A DNA stretch of 64,000 nt from Peribacillus simplex (lineage in GTDB: Bacteria > Bacillota > Bacilli > Bacillales > DSM-1321): assembly GCF_001578185.1 (NCBI RefSeq), contig NZ_CP011008.1, positions 4,802,001-4,866,000 of the forward strand, in the 5' to 3' direction. Each line of letters begins with the position of its first letter. The stretch's first letter is position 1. The notes beneath the pieces are model-generated. The model was not told the DNA's origin and made no database searches. It saw only the letters and a program-made list of their open reading frames with translations. Below are positions 17,191 through 26,047 of the stretch, piece by piece. The position numbers and the translations under genes are program-made.

Positions 17191-17233
17191 ACTATAGGTG
17201 AAGAAGATGAATACAATGTCAAGGCTATGTAAA
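17191..17233 (-). promoter_or_regulatory. PhoP-box-like promoter of the alkaline phosphatase operon
   Basis: Minus strand: TTTACA (17228-17233), TTGACA, TTCATC (17206-17211) at 11-base intervals, then 9 bases, then -10 TATAGT (17191-17196). The layout fits B. subtilis PhoP-dependent promoters, which lack a proper -35. Confidence 0.72.
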
Positions 17234-17481
17234 AATGCAGTAGGATTATTATTAAGACAAGGTAAAGGCAGACATGTCAGGGGATTGTATGCACTTTATG
17301 AGGTTGTTGGTTATTCAGGAAAATCGGGACCATTTTATATGGTTTTGAGGAGTGAAAAAAAATTGGTTAACACCAACGTGGTTAAGTGATCTTGAACAAA
17401 GTTCTTTTCATTCAACTTCTTCAATTCGGGGTGATTTGTTAGGGATTTGAAAGTGCTAAAAAAATTAATGGAGAAAAAAGA
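17234..17481. other. Intergenic region before the second intron
   Basis: With the promoter above, about 325 bases without a gene. A 63-codon plus-strand frame from 17198 runs through the phosphatase promoter without a ribosome site and is not credible. Otherwise nothing recognised. Confidence 0.5.
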
Positions 17482-19369
17482 ATCGAGTAGGAGGAGGCGC
17501 CTAGCCTCCGACCTCTCACACCACCGTACGTACCGTTCGGTATACGGCGGTTCAGTTTAAGTCTGACGTAGTTTTGTATATCGTTCATATAGATTTACTA
17601 ACCCATGATGGAGCCAATAAACATTATTAAGGGTTTTGTCTAGAATAGGACTATGCGCTATGCGCCAATAACCCTTTCTGCTATTTCCCCATTCATATGC
17701 TTTTCCAAATGGGACGCCTAATCCTTTGAGTTTCCTCACCCTCGTTCTTGGTAATTTCCATTGCTTCCATAGGCACATTCTGAGTCTTCTTCGAATCCAT
17801 GAATCTAAATTCTTCAATACGTTCGGAGTATCAATGAGGGCGAAATACCCCATCCAACCTCTAAGGTATTGCTTTAACTTATTTATTCGGAGTTCCATGG
17901 GTATCGGTAATTTTCTCGAGGTCATTTCCCTGATTCGTTTCTTTACCCTCTTCACCGTTTGTTTAGCCAGTAGAACCTTCGGGTTCTTCTTTGACTTCGT
18001 GAAACTAAAACCGAGAAACGTTCTGTTCCAAGGGCGATCATACTTCGACTTCTCGTAGTTGACCTTTAGCTTCAGTTTATTTTCAATGAAGCTTGAGATA
18101 TTTCCCATTGCACGTTTGGCGGCTTTTCGTGTCTTCACAAAGATAGTACTGTCATCCGCATACCTTACGAATCGAAGATTGCGTTTCTCTAGTTCTTTAT
18201 CTAAATCGTCTAACATGATATTAGATAATAAAGGACTTAACGGACCTCCTTGCGGAGTTCCCTCCTCACTTTTATGAAAAAGTCCGCCTATCATAATGCC
18301 TGCTTGAAGGAATTTACGAATCAGTTTAAGAACTCGTTTATCTTCAATTTTCCGCTCTAACATTCCCATGAGCTTGTCATGATTCACTTTATCGAAGAAC
18401 TTCTCCAAATCCATATCCACTACCCATGTATAACCTTCGGTTATATAGGACTTTGCCTTTCGAACCGCCTGGTGCCCTTGTTTGTTAGGGCGAAATCCAT
18501 AGCTATTCTCCGAAAAGGTTGAGTCATATATCTTGGTCAATATTTGGGCAATGGCTTGTTGAATGAAACGGTCTAGAACGGTTGGAATACCCAAAAGCCG
18601 AACTCCGCCGTTTGGTTTCGGGATTTCGATACGACGGACGGGCTTCGGTTGATAGGTACCCTGTAAAAGGGCAGTTTTCATGTTGTACCATTCGGTTACG
18701 AGGTGCGGTCTCAGGTTTTGGACCCGCATTCCATCTACACCATGGCTTCCCTTATTTCTTTCTACACGCTTCAATGCCTGTATTAAGTTTTCCCTCTCTA
18801 GTATCTGTTCCATTAACATCGTTGATATCCTTTCTACGTGGATAAATGGTCTATTTGTGCCTTTATCTGCTCCACCCTTTTGAAGTTCCCCGTGTATTCA
18901 CCACTTCTTCCTTCAAATAAGTTCCGTTAGGAATTGTTTGCTTCTTCACAGATAACGAACGCCTAGTATTCATCCTTCTTAATCTGTTCGGTCCTTCCTT
19001 GTCTTCTCGAGTAGACAAGTACTATGACCTCTGCTGACTTCTGATGATTCAGCTGTCCATCACTGGAAAGGTTACCAAGTGTACTTGGCTGTCATCAGAC
19101 CTCCCCGGGTAAGAGTGCAATCTTTCCCTCCATCTATCTGCTTCATTTACTCTGTACCACCTTCGGCAGTAAGGACTTTGTTTTGTTTCGCAAACTCATC
19201 CAATGATACCTAGCCTTATATGAAGTTCGTGTTCCTCAGACCGGAGGTTTGCCGCTTGCTTCCTTCAGATTCCACGTCACCGTGGACACCCTTGCATTAA
19301 GCTAACCACTACTACTGCCTTCATGATTCGGGACTTCCACCCTATAGATTGCACCCATGCCGGGCGCAC
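17482..19369 (-). mobile_element. Group II intron, class C-like, copy 2 (1,888 bp)
   Basis: Same length, ends and orientation as copy 1: GTGCGCCC at 19369 and CGAT at 17482. Flanks differ immediately outside these ends, which fixes the boundaries. On the minus strand the insertion point is 5 nt (TATTT) after an AAGCATCC/GGATGCTT stem, again behind a terminator-like hairpin. Near-identity implies recent movement or gene conversion. Confidence 0.93.
17557..18819 (-). CDS. ltrA: Group II intron reverse transcriptase/maturase (copy 2)
   Basis: 420 residues, identical in sequence to the protein of copy 1: YADD at 220-223, GTPQGGPLSP at 187-196, a maturase domain and no HNH endonuclease. The frame is intact, with the same ATG and upstream AAAGGAT, so both copies could supply maturase in trans to each other. 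Confidence 0.95.
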   Translation of the reverse strand: MLMEQILERENLIQALKRVERNKGSHGVDGMRVQNLRPHLVTEWYNMKTALLQGTYQPKPVRRIEIPKPNGGVRLLGIPTVLDRFIQQAIAQILTKIYDSTFSENSYGFRPNKQGHQAVRKAKSYITEGYTWVVDMDLEKFFDKVNHDKLMGMLERKIEDKRVLKLIRKFLQAGIMIGGLFHKSEEGTPQGGPLSPLLSNIMLDDLDKELEKRNLRFVRYADDSTIFVKTRKAAKRAMGNISSFIENKLKLKVNYEKSKYDRPWNRTFLGFSFTKSKKNPKVLLAKQTVKRVKKRIREMTSRKLPIPMELRINKLKQYLRGWMGYFALIDTPNVLKNLDSWIRRRLRMCLWKQWKLPRTRVRKLKGLGVPFGKAYEWGNSRKGYWRIAHSPILDKTLNNVYWLHHGLVNLYERYTKLRQT

Positions 19370-19374
19370 AAATA

Positions 19375-19395
19375 AAGCATCCATTCAGGATGCTT
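19375..19395 (-). terminator. Terminator-like hairpin at intron copy 2 (probable purT terminator)
   Basis: Minus strand AAGCATCC-TGAAT-GGATGCTT followed by TATTT and the intron. It is the first minus-strand hairpin with a U-rich tail after purT. Confidence 0.7.
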
Positions 19396-19398
19396 CAG

Positions 19399-19443
19399 AC
19401 TGTAGACAAACTCGCAGAAAGCGAGTTTGCCTTCAGTTTTTTT
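19399..19443 (+). terminator. Orphan plus-strand terminator
   Basis: CAAACTCGC/GCGAGTTTG stem flanked by ACTG/CAGT and followed by seven Ts on the plus strand. No plus-strand gene precedes it, so it may protect purT from antisense reading or be a repeat element. Confidence 0.6.
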
Positions 19444-19498
19444 CTTTGAAATGTTCCAGTCATTTTCAGAAAACCGCTCCCTTACCGCCGACTGACTG

Positions 19499-19526
19499 AA
19501 GCGCTCCATTCAAAGAGCGCTTTTTT
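19499..19526 (+). terminator. Second plus-strand terminator hairpin
   Basis: Perfect AAGCGCTC/GAGCGCTT stem, 8-base loop, then TTTT on the plus strand just before the purT stop. Confidence 0.65.
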
Positions 19527-19531
19527 CACTA

Positions 19532-20689
19532 TTATTTTTCTACAACTAAACATTCCAAAGCACGGGCCGCATTTACTCTCGCTACCTCGATTGAATCGGC
19601 AGATGACAGGGCTACAGCGACCCTTCTCCCGGCCTTTGTAACCGGTTTTCCGAAAAGACGGACTTGTGTATTTGGTATAGCCAAGGCTTGTTCAACACCG
19701 ACTATAGAATATTCCGATAACTCATCTTGCGCTTTTAATGGGCGGCTGGCACCTGGGTTGACCAGCGTGATTTCCGGGATGGGAAATCCTAGGATCGCTC
19801 GAACATGCAGGGCAAACTCCGACAAATTCTGAGTCACTAGTGTCACTAGCCCCGTATCATGCGGACGTGGGGAAACTTCACTGAAATAGACTTTATCCCC
19901 AGAGAGGAAAAGCTCAACACCGAATAATCCGTACCCTCCAAGTTCATCTGTAATGGCATGGGCAATTCTTTTCGCTTCCACTATTTGCGCTTCTGTCATA
20001 TTATGCGGCTGCCAGGATTCAATATAATCCCCGCCCTGCTGAATGTGGCCGATGGGAGCACAAAACATGGTACCGTTTACTGCCCGGACAGTAAGCAGCG
20101 TGATTTCCGAATCAAAACGGATAAATTCTTCAACGATCACCCGTCCATTTTGAACCCGGCCGCCTTCCATCGCGATTTTCCAGCACTCTTCCATGTCACC
20201 TTCCGTTCGGCACACGCTTTGACCTTTCCCTGAAGAACTCATCAGCGGTTTTACGACATTCGGAAATCCAACTTCTTTGGCAGCTTGGGCAAATTCTTCA
20301 TAAGTATCAGCGAATTTGTAGGCTGCCGTCGGAATCTCCAGGGTTTCAGAAGCCAACCTCCTGATTCCTTCACGATCCATAGTCAATTTAGCTGCTCTTG
20401 CCGTCGGAATGACATGAAAGCCTTCCTCTTCCAATTTGACTAATTCAGATGTAGCAATGGCTTCGATTTCCGGTACAATCAAATCGGGTTGTTCTTTTTC
20501 TACAATTCCCCTTAGTTGTTCCGCGTCAAGCATATCGATCACATAACTGCGATGGGCGACTTGCATGGCAGGGGCTAGTTCATAGCGGTCTACAGCAACG
20601 GTCTCCACACCAAGGCGCTGTGCTTCAAGTATGACTTCTTTCCCCAATTCACCGGAGCCCAATAATAAAATCTTTTTGGATTTATACAT
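19532..20689 (-). CDS. purT: Formate-dependent phosphoribosylglycinamide formyltransferase
   Basis: 385-residue ATP-grasp enzyme that makes formyl-GAR from GAR, formate and ATP in purine synthesis, the folate-independent alternative to PurN. N-terminal [14 protein letters not shown], then PEIEAIAT, the ATP-grasp core with [13 protein letters not shown] and [17 protein letters not shown], and the [14 protein letters not shown] metal/ATP site. Length matches B. subtilis PurT. GGAGGAGAG precedes the ATG. PurR-type boxes lie upstream. Confidence 0.96.
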   Translation of the reverse strand: MYKSKKILLLGSGELGKEVILEAQRLGVETVAVDRYELAPAMQVAHRSYVIDMLDAEQLRGIVEKEQPDLIVPEIEAIATSELVKLEEEGFHVIPTARAAKLTMDREGIRRLASETLEIPTAAYKFADTYEEFAQAAKEVGFPNVVKPLMSSSGKGQSVCRTEGDMEECWKIAMEGGRVQNGRVIVEEFIRFDSEITLLTVRAVNGTMFCAPIGHIQQGGDYIESWQPHNMTEAQIVEAKRIAHAITDELGGYGLFGVELFLSGDKVYFSEVSPRPHDTGLVTLVTQNLSEFALHVRAILGFPIPEITLVNPGASRPLKAQDELSEYSIVGVEQALAIPNTQVRLFGKPVTKAGRRVAVALSSADSIEVARVNAARALECLVVEK

Positions 20690-20719
20690 TCAGTCTCTCC
20701 TCCTCAATACCTTAAAATT

Positions 20720-20762
20720 ATTATATACGAACTATAAACGAATAAAAATAAATATTTATTCG
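20720..20762 (-). promoter_or_regulatory. purT promoter with PurR boxes
   Basis: Two oppositely oriented CGAA cores (20739-20742 and 20759-20762) are separated by 16 bases, the spacing of PurR PurBox pairs, within A/T-rich flanks. A -10 TATAAT lies at 20720-20725 on the minus strand, so bound PurR would cover the promoter. Confidence 0.65.
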
Positions 20763-21031
20763 TATTTTCATTAAAAATCACACAAAAAACATGAAATGAC
20801 TACAGTTCATTTAAGTTTTTAAAAAATAACTTGAAAGCTAGGAATAATAAGTTTTATGTAGTTTTCCGGAAAGGTATATACGGAGTCTCCCTATTCAACA
20901 TGAATAGATGGTCTTTTCATGTTTATCAATGAGGGAGGAAATACCCTATGCAAAAGGATTCGATAAGGCCCTTTCCCCTCTGTTGATTGGGGACACAGAT
21001 GCACATGTCGAAATTTGCACTACGATTCATT
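20763..21031. other. Intergenic region with mini-ORF
   Basis: On the plus strand GGGAGGAAATACCCT precedes an ATG (20948) that opens only 12 codons (MQKDSIRPFPLC-stop). A CTATTCA/TGAATAG hairpin lies at about 20891-20907, upstream of it. It could be a leader peptide or a gene remnant. No further gene recognised. Confidence 0.35.
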
Positions 21032-21060
21032 TTGAAAATGTAAGCGCTTTCTATTATAAT
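21032..21060 (+). promoter_or_regulatory. Sigma-A promoter with embedded CcpA (cre) site for a small RNA
   Basis: TTGAAA (21032-21037), a 17-base spacer and TATAAT (21055-21060) make a near-consensus promoter. The spacer holds TGTAAGCGCTTTCT (21039-21052), one base from the cre consensus TGWAANCGNTNWCA, so CcpA binding would block the polymerase. Confidence 0.75.
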
Positions 21061-21066
21061 GGAATT

Positions 21067-21287
21067 AGGTTGGATGGCATGCGTGGCCGTCAAAGTATAT
21101 GGCGTAGGTGGGGCCAATACTAGCGCTAAGGAAGTCAAACTTCTTTACCGTAAAACTATCAGGATTCTTTTTGGTAGGGCTGCAATATTACTCGGACGAG
21201 TACTGGAGAACGTCCGTTACTTTTTAGGCTAAAAAGCGAGTTAATCATGCAATCGATAAGTAAAGCATAACTTTACTTATTTTTTGC
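21067..21287 (+). ncRNA. Candidate CcpA-controlled small RNA carrying the two-hairpin element, copy 2
   Basis: About 220 nt between a good sigma-A promoter and an intrinsic terminator (perfect 10-bp ATAAGTAAAG/CTTTACTTAT stem at 21256-21280, then Ts). The element is at its 5' end. Hairpin A is GATGGC/GCCGTC (21073-21078, 21086-21091, loop ATGCGTG); hairpin B is AGTATATGGC/GCCAATACT (21094-21103, 21113-21121). No ribosome site is seen; an open frame from 21059 begins inside the -10 box and cannot be read from this promoter. It is not 6S, SRP, tmRNA or RNase P RNA as far as I can see. Confidence 0.6.
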
Positions 21288-21327
21288 AGCAGCCCTCATC
21301 GTCTCAAGTCTAATAGTTTATAAGACT

Positions 21328-21365
21328 AAAAAGCTCTTCCCCATGGAAACGGAGTCGAGCTTTTT
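21328..21365 (-). terminator. Terminator of the LysM-M14 peptidase gene
   Basis: AAAAAGCTC/GAGCTTTTT stem with a 20-base loop, ending 15 bases from the stop codon. Confidence 0.8.
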
Positions 21366-21379
21366 CAATTGGTCAAAAT

Positions 21380-22573
21380 TCACATGTATAACCCTGCTAA
21401 GAAAATCCCTAGCGACTTCTGATAAATCTCATCGAACTGTGATATAGGAAGGGGATTGGTTCCTTTGCCAAGCTCCACGGTAAACCCTGGCCTTCGCCAA
21501 TCCTGAATGTACCAATCCTTATACCCCGCGTAACTATTGGCGGATTTGACTGGTTCATATCCACTGACCCTCGCAAACTCATTGACTATAGTTTCGGACT
21601 CGGGCGGTTCCATATCTTCAAACCCCCAATAAATGACCTCTCCTTGGGTATGGAAAGCAAGAACTCTGTTAAAATCACGTTTTCTTGTCAACTCTGCCAT
21701 TGCAATAGCTTCAGGCTGTGTAAGCGGCCCTTCCCCGGAATAATTTGCCGGACCTGGCTTTGTTACATTATTGCGAGCTTGTTCCAATTCCCATTTTGCA
21801 GGAAATTGATCATTCAGATCCACCCCATTAATATTGGCTTTCCAGCCAGAAAAGTCTTCGCTTCCATTATTCCATTCCACGAGCCGTCCTCTCAATGTCT
21901 CATCGGCAGGTGCGCCTTTTAAAACCAAATCCACTCCATCCGGATTCACCATTGGAACGATCGACAGCATCGTCTGTTGATAAAAAGGCAACAGGGACAT
22001 ACCGCGGATGTCAGTCTGATTCGTGACCGACAGTAAATAATCATTTAAAAAGGTCATGATCACAGGCGTCGTAATCCACTCATTCGCATGAAAGGAACCA
22101 TTATAGTGAACTCGTTTGCCACCATTCCCAATCATTACTTCGGGAATATTCTTTCCAAGCACCGAGTCCCCAATGGGGGAGGTTTTAATAAATGGGTAGA
22201 TACTTTTCAAACGTCTTACATCGGTCACCATCGTCCCATAATCATATTCCTGGTTTCCTTGAATTAGCCTCCACGTAATCCTTAATGGCACAGAAATCGT
22301 CTGACCGACATGCAGGGCATTAGGGTTGAGTTTAGGATTAACGAGAAAAATGGCATCCAGTGAAAGATTATGTGATTTGGCAATTGCCCATAATGAGTCC
22401 CCTCGCTTAATCCTATAGCCGGTCGTCGTAAAGCCAGGAACTTTGATTTGCTGTCCTATAATAAGCGCAAGCGGATCAATCCGACTATTGGAATCAATGA
22501 TAAGTTGGTAATTCACCTTGAATAATTGGCTATAATACCACAAGGAATCATTCTGCCGAACAAAAACGTCCAT
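21380..22573 (-). CDS. LysM-containing M14 zinc carboxypeptidase (gamma-D-glutamyl-L-diamino acid endopeptidase I-like)
   Basis: 397 residues: LysM 1 (about 3-46), LysM 2 (52-97), then an M14 peptidase domain (110-395) with zinc ligands His162 and Glu165 in SFHANEWITTP, a later His in LAFHTQGEVIYWG and the catalytic Glu in FTVELGKGTNP. This architecture is that of endopeptidase I of Lysinibacillus sphaericus and B. subtilis YqgT, which cut the stem peptide of peptidoglycan. There is no signal peptide, so it may act in the spore or mother cell. The start at 22573 has GAGGAGGTG upstream; the frame to 22594 is an extension. Confidence 0.85.
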   Translation of the reverse strand: MDVFVRQNDSLWYYSQLFKVNYQLIIDSNSRIDPLALIIGQQIKVPGFTTTGYRIKRGDSLWAIAKSHNLSLDAIFLVNPKLNPNALHVGQTISVPLRITWRLIQGNQEYDYGTMVTDVRRLKSIYPFIKTSPIGDSVLGKNIPEVMIGNGGKRVHYNGSFHANEWITTPVIMTFLNDYLLSVTNQTDIRGMSLLPFYQQTMLSIVPMVNPDGVDLVLKGAPADETLRGRLVEWNNGSEDFSGWKANINGVDLNDQFPAKWELEQARNNVTKPGPANYSGEGPLTQPEAIAMAELTRKRDFNRVLAFHTQGEVIYWGFEDMEPPESETIVNEFARVSGYEPVKSANSYAGYKDWYIQDWRRPGFTVELGKGTNPLPISQFDEIYQKSLGIFLAGLYM

Positions 22574-22840
22574 ACAGCACCTCCTCTTAACCAAATGTAT
22601 GCTGATTCGGTTTAATTATTGCCAAAGCACCCGGACCTTTCTTCATTTATTATCGGGACTACAAGATTGTTGTAGATCACTCCTCAAAATGGCATCATCC
22701 AGAATTCGCTGATATATGAACTCCAACGATGCCTTTTGATTATTTACTTCAGGCATTCGCCAAGCTTTCAAAAAGCTTACTATTTAAAATGGGCCATAAC
22801 ATTCACCTTCTTGATAAACAGGACATCCCGGAATAAAACA
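22574..22840. other. Intergenic region, nothing recognised
   Basis: Between two minus-strand genes. No credible gene, repeat or RNA structure was found apart from the katA terminator that follows. Confidence 0.5.
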
Positions 22841-22874
22841 AAACAGGCACCCATTCATGAATGGATGCCTGTTT
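22841..22874 (-). terminator. katA terminator
   Basis: AAACAGGCACCCATTC pairs with GAATGGATGCCTGTTT (one G-U pair), flanked by Ts on the minus strand. Confidence 0.88.
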
Positions 22875-22902
22875 GCATTTAATAGATTAGAATTTCCATA
22901 TT

Positions 22903-24357
22903 TTACGCTTCTTGTGGTACGGCCAAACCTAAACCTTCAGCTACGCGCGTTCCGTATTCTGGATCGGCTTTGTAAAAATGGCCGATTTGGCGAAGTTTGA
23001 TTTCTTCCAATTCCACTGGTTTCATTGCGCCCACAATCGTTTCAACAAGACGGGTTTTCTCTTCCGCACTCAATAGACGGTATAAGTCACCTGCTTGAGT
23101 GTAGTGATCATCACTATTATGACCTACTTGTGCAGCTTTCCCTGTCACCTCAAAAGGAGTGACTTTATTTTCCGTTGATTCTGCAGGGCCGCCAAAACTA
23201 TTTGGCTCATAATAAACGGATCCCTTGCCATTGTCATCTGCACGCATGAAGCCATCACGTTGATAGTTGTTCGCTTCTACTTTCGGACGGTTAACCGGAA
23301 GCTGGTTGTGATTCGAGCCCACACGGTAACGGTGTGCATCTCCATATGCGAATAGACGTCCTTGAAGCATCTTGTCTGGGGAAGCTTCAATTCCCGGTAC
23401 GAATGTTCCCGGTGAGAACGTCGCTTGCTCCACTTCAGCAAAGTAATTTTCAGGATTTCTGTTCAATTCCATACGCCCAAGCTCGATTAGCGGATAATCT
23501 TTTTGAGACCATACCTTCGTTACATCAAATGGATCGAAACGATAAGTATCTGCATCTTCCAAAGGCATGATCTGAACATATAACTTCCATGCAGGGAAGT
23601 CCCCTTTTTCAATGGCATTGAAAAGATCTTCCGTATGGTAATCAGGGTTTTCACCTGCTAGTTTTGCAGCTAGATTGACATCAAGATTTTTGATGCCCTG
23701 TTCTGTTTTGAAGTGGTATTTCACCCAAACGCCTTTCCCTTCATCATTCACCCATTTAAATGTGTGGCTTCCGAAACCATGTGTATGACGAAGTGTGGCA
23801 GGAATGCCTCGGTCGGACATCAGGATCGTTACTTGGTGTAAAGATTCTGGTGAATGTGACCAGAAGTCCCAAACTGCCGTCGGGTTTTTCAAATGTGTTC
23901 TAGGATCTCTTTTTTGTGTATGAATGAAGTCGGGGAATTTAATCGCATCCCGAATAAAGAATACAGGCGTATTATTACCGACGATATCGTAGTTTCCTTC
24001 TTCCGTGTAGAATTTAACAGCAAATCCACGTGGGTCACGGACTGTATCAGCAGAACCCAATTCACCGGCTACTGTAGAGAAACGGATAAAAAGATCTGTC
24101 TTCTTGCCAACACCATTGAAAAGTTTGGCTTTCGTATACTGAGAAAGGTCGTTCGTTACTTCAAAAGTACCGAATGCACCGGCACCTTTCGCGTGAACTA
24201 CACGTTCAGGCACACGTTCACGATTAAAGTGGGCAAGTTTTTCCAACAAGTGTACATCTTGAATGAGTACAGGACCCCGTTCGCCGGCAGTGATTGAGTT
24301 TTGATTATCTCCAACTGGTGCTCCCCAGCTTGTAGTAAGGTTTTTCTTGTTTGTCAT
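22903..24357 (-). CDS. katA: Catalase, haem-dependent (clade 3, KatA)
   Basis: 484-residue monofunctional catalase that converts hydrogen peroxide to water and oxygen. [18 protein letters not shown] carries the catalytic His55, [18 protein letters not shown] the distal Asn, and [14 protein letters not shown] the haem-ligating Tyr. Length and sequence fit the small-subunit clade 3 vegetative catalase of Bacillus. AAAGGTGG precedes the ATG. A PerR box lies 72 bases upstream, so peroxide induction is expected. Confidence 0.97.
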   Translation of the reverse strand: MTNKKNLTTSWGAPVGDNQNSITAGERGPVLIQDVHLLEKLAHFNRERVPERVVHAKGAGAFGTFEVTNDLSQYTKAKLFNGVGKKTDLFIRFSTVAGELGSADTVRDPRGFAVKFYTEEGNYDIVGNNTPVFFIRDAIKFPDFIHTQKRDPRTHLKNPTAVWDFWSHSPESLHQVTILMSDRGIPATLRHTHGFGSHTFKWVNDEGKGVWVKYHFKTEQGIKNLDVNLAAKLAGENPDYHTEDLFNAIEKGDFPAWKLYVQIMPLEDADTYRFDPFDVTKVWSQKDYPLIELGRMELNRNPENYFAEVEQATFSPGTFVPGIEASPDKMLQGRLFAYGDAHRYRVGSNHNQLPVNRPKVEANNYQRDGFMRADDNGKGSVYYEPNSFGGPAESTENKVTPFEVTGKAAQVGHNSDDHYTQAGDLYRLLSAEEKTRLVETIVGAMKPVELEEIKLRQIGHFYKADPEYGTRVAEGLGLAVPQEA

Positions 24358-24428
24358 AATTGAACCACCTTTTCATTATTATTTATGTATATAATGATAA
24401 AGCTTCTCAGGAAAAAATCAATACTTAT

Positions 24429-24443
24429 TTATAATAATTTTAA
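24429..24443. promoter_or_regulatory. PerR box upstream of katA
   Basis: TTATAATAATTTTAA differs at one base from the PerR consensus TTATAATNATTATAA and sits in the katA promoter region. Confidence 0.82.
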
Positions 24444-25001
24444 TATAATAATCAATTCATTATTCTTTTCATTAATGTATAACTTTATGTATATCCAGCA
24501 TATGGAAAGTGAACGAAGTATAAACACTGACGGTATAAAACATGTCCCCATAATCGAATTCCTAATAATGGTATACGACCTTCATACCCAATTTTCCTTC
24601 ATGACAAGTGATTTTATCATTTCTCCCACTAATGGGATAGTAATCGAGAATCGGAACGGATATCCATTTATGCTTTCTTGAAATGATGTCACTGCACCTA
24701 TTTCATTCTATTTATTTTATAACAAACCCGATGGTTCTCCCTGTGACTTTATTCACTTCATTAGCCTTTATTTACATAATGAAAAGAAGGATGCATGGAA
24801 CTTAATTTTTCATCGCTTTTGTGGGTTGATTTAAACAGTCCTGATCCATTCCCAAGAGTCACTGAAACAAAGTGTCCATAAGAAGCCATCGCCCTTATTA
24901 TGCTGGGGAAATTGTAAACATACTGGTTTGTGTTCGTATAGAAAATAAGATACTATTACGATAAAATGACCGTCCAATAAAAGTAAGGGTGATATAAATA
25001 T
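24444..25001. other. Intergenic region between katA and the TetR gene
   Basis: AT-rich divergent promoter region. Short open frames here have no ribosome site. No repeat or RNA recognised. Confidence 0.5.
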
Positions 25002-25892
25002 ATGAATGAGCGGAAACAGCACGTAGTAAAATATGCACACCAATTATTTATTGAAAAGGGTTATCAAGCAACATCCATTCAGGATATTTTAGATTATAGC
25101 GGCATTTCAAAAGGAACATTTTATAACTACTTTTCTTCTAAAAGCGAATTGCTTAAGGCAGTCTTCCTATCTACGCAAGAAAAATTCGAAAAAGAGCGGA
25201 ATGAATTGCTAATTGGGCAAAACCTTTCAAATATTGAAATATTCATCAAACAATCTGAATTACAAATGCACTCCAATAAAAGTAATAAACTCTTTTCCTT
25301 ATATGAAGAAGTAATGATTTCAAATGATACAGAACTTAAGAACTTCATTACACATGCTAAATTCCAGCATATACATTGGCTATCAAAACGGTTTCTGGAT
25401 ATTTTCGGTACTGAGAAAAAACCCTATATTTTGGACTGTGCCATTCTTTACTCGGGGATGATGCATCAAACGATTCATTTTAATGCCCTGGCTAAAGAGC
25501 CCGAATTCAACCCTACTGAAATTATCCGTTATTGTGTGGACAGGATTAAAACCATCTTCGAAGATGTTAGCAAGTCAAACGCACAGCTTTTAGAACCCGA
25601 TCTTATCAAGCAATGGCTGCCGGAGTGCTTCCATACACAGCAGGATTTTCATACAGCACTGCTGCACTCTGCAAATGATCTAAAAAAGATGATTTTGAAA
25701 CTATGTCAAGATGATGAAGCAGAACGGGTAAAAAACTTAAAATTAATTCACTTTATCCAAGAGGAATTTTTACAAAGCAGCGATCCGCGAATCTTTCTCA
25801 TCGAAAGTGCCCTGCTTTCCTTAAACACCAATCCAAAGCTGAAAAACACATTGGAATTAAGTGAATTCGAAAAGATCATTGCCAACAACTAA
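25002..25892 (+). CDS. TetR/AcrR family transcriptional regulator
   Basis: 296 residues with an N-terminal TetR helix-turn-helix (about 5-52: ARQ-like VVKYAHQLFIEKGYQATSIQ, then SGISKGTFYNYFSSKSELL) and a long helical ligand-binding domain of about 240 residues, longer than the usual 190-residue members. Target and ligand are unknown; no transporter or enzyme gene is directly adjacent in the same unit. The ribosome site is weak (AAGGGTGAT, spaced a little far). The next gene, a YvlD homologue, has its own ribosome site 150 bases on. Confidence 0.85.
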   Translation: MNERKQHVVKYAHQLFIEKGYQATSIQDILDYSGISKGTFYNYFSSKSELLKAVFLSTQEKFEKERNELLIGQNLSNIEIFIKQSELQMHSNKSNKLFSLYEEVMISNDTELKNFITHAKFQHIHWLSKRFLDIFGTEKKPYILDCAILYSGMMHQTIHFNALAKEPEFNPTEIIRYCVDRIKTIFEDVSKSNAQLLEPDLIKQWLPECFHTQQDFHTALLHSANDLKKMILKLCQDDEAERVKNLKLIHFIQEEFLQSSDPRIFLIESALLSLNTNPKLKNTLELSEFEKIIANN

Positions 25893-26047
25893 ATAGAAAA
25901 AACGGCCCCCAAAATGGGTCTTCCTCTTATGGGGAATACAAATCCGTATCCCTCTTTTTTTGTGACAATTCTGCAAACATTTAACTGAAATTCACGAAGT
26001 TTTAGTATAATGGACTTGTAGTATAGTGACTTCAGGAGGAGTTTTTC

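Noticed and set aside
17198-17389. 63-codon plus-strand frame
   Set aside because: It overlaps the phosphatase promoter repeats on the other strand and lacks a ribosome site.
19399-19526. CRISPR or tandem repeat array in the hairpin-rich stretch after purT
   Set aside because: The hairpins differ in sequence, have no regular spacing, and are ordinary terminators. No CRISPR array was seen anywhere.
7698-21121. Reading the repeated element as a conserved peptide (VAVKVYGVGGANT versus VAIMVFGEGGANT)
   Set aside because: The eight differences within about 45 bases fall on all codon positions, no ribosome site precedes either copy, and the promoter of copy 2 covers the only ATG.
20908-21123. 71-codon plus-strand frame before the small RNA
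   Set aside because: It runs through the sigma-A promoter and hairpin A, has no ribosome site, and resembles no protein I know.
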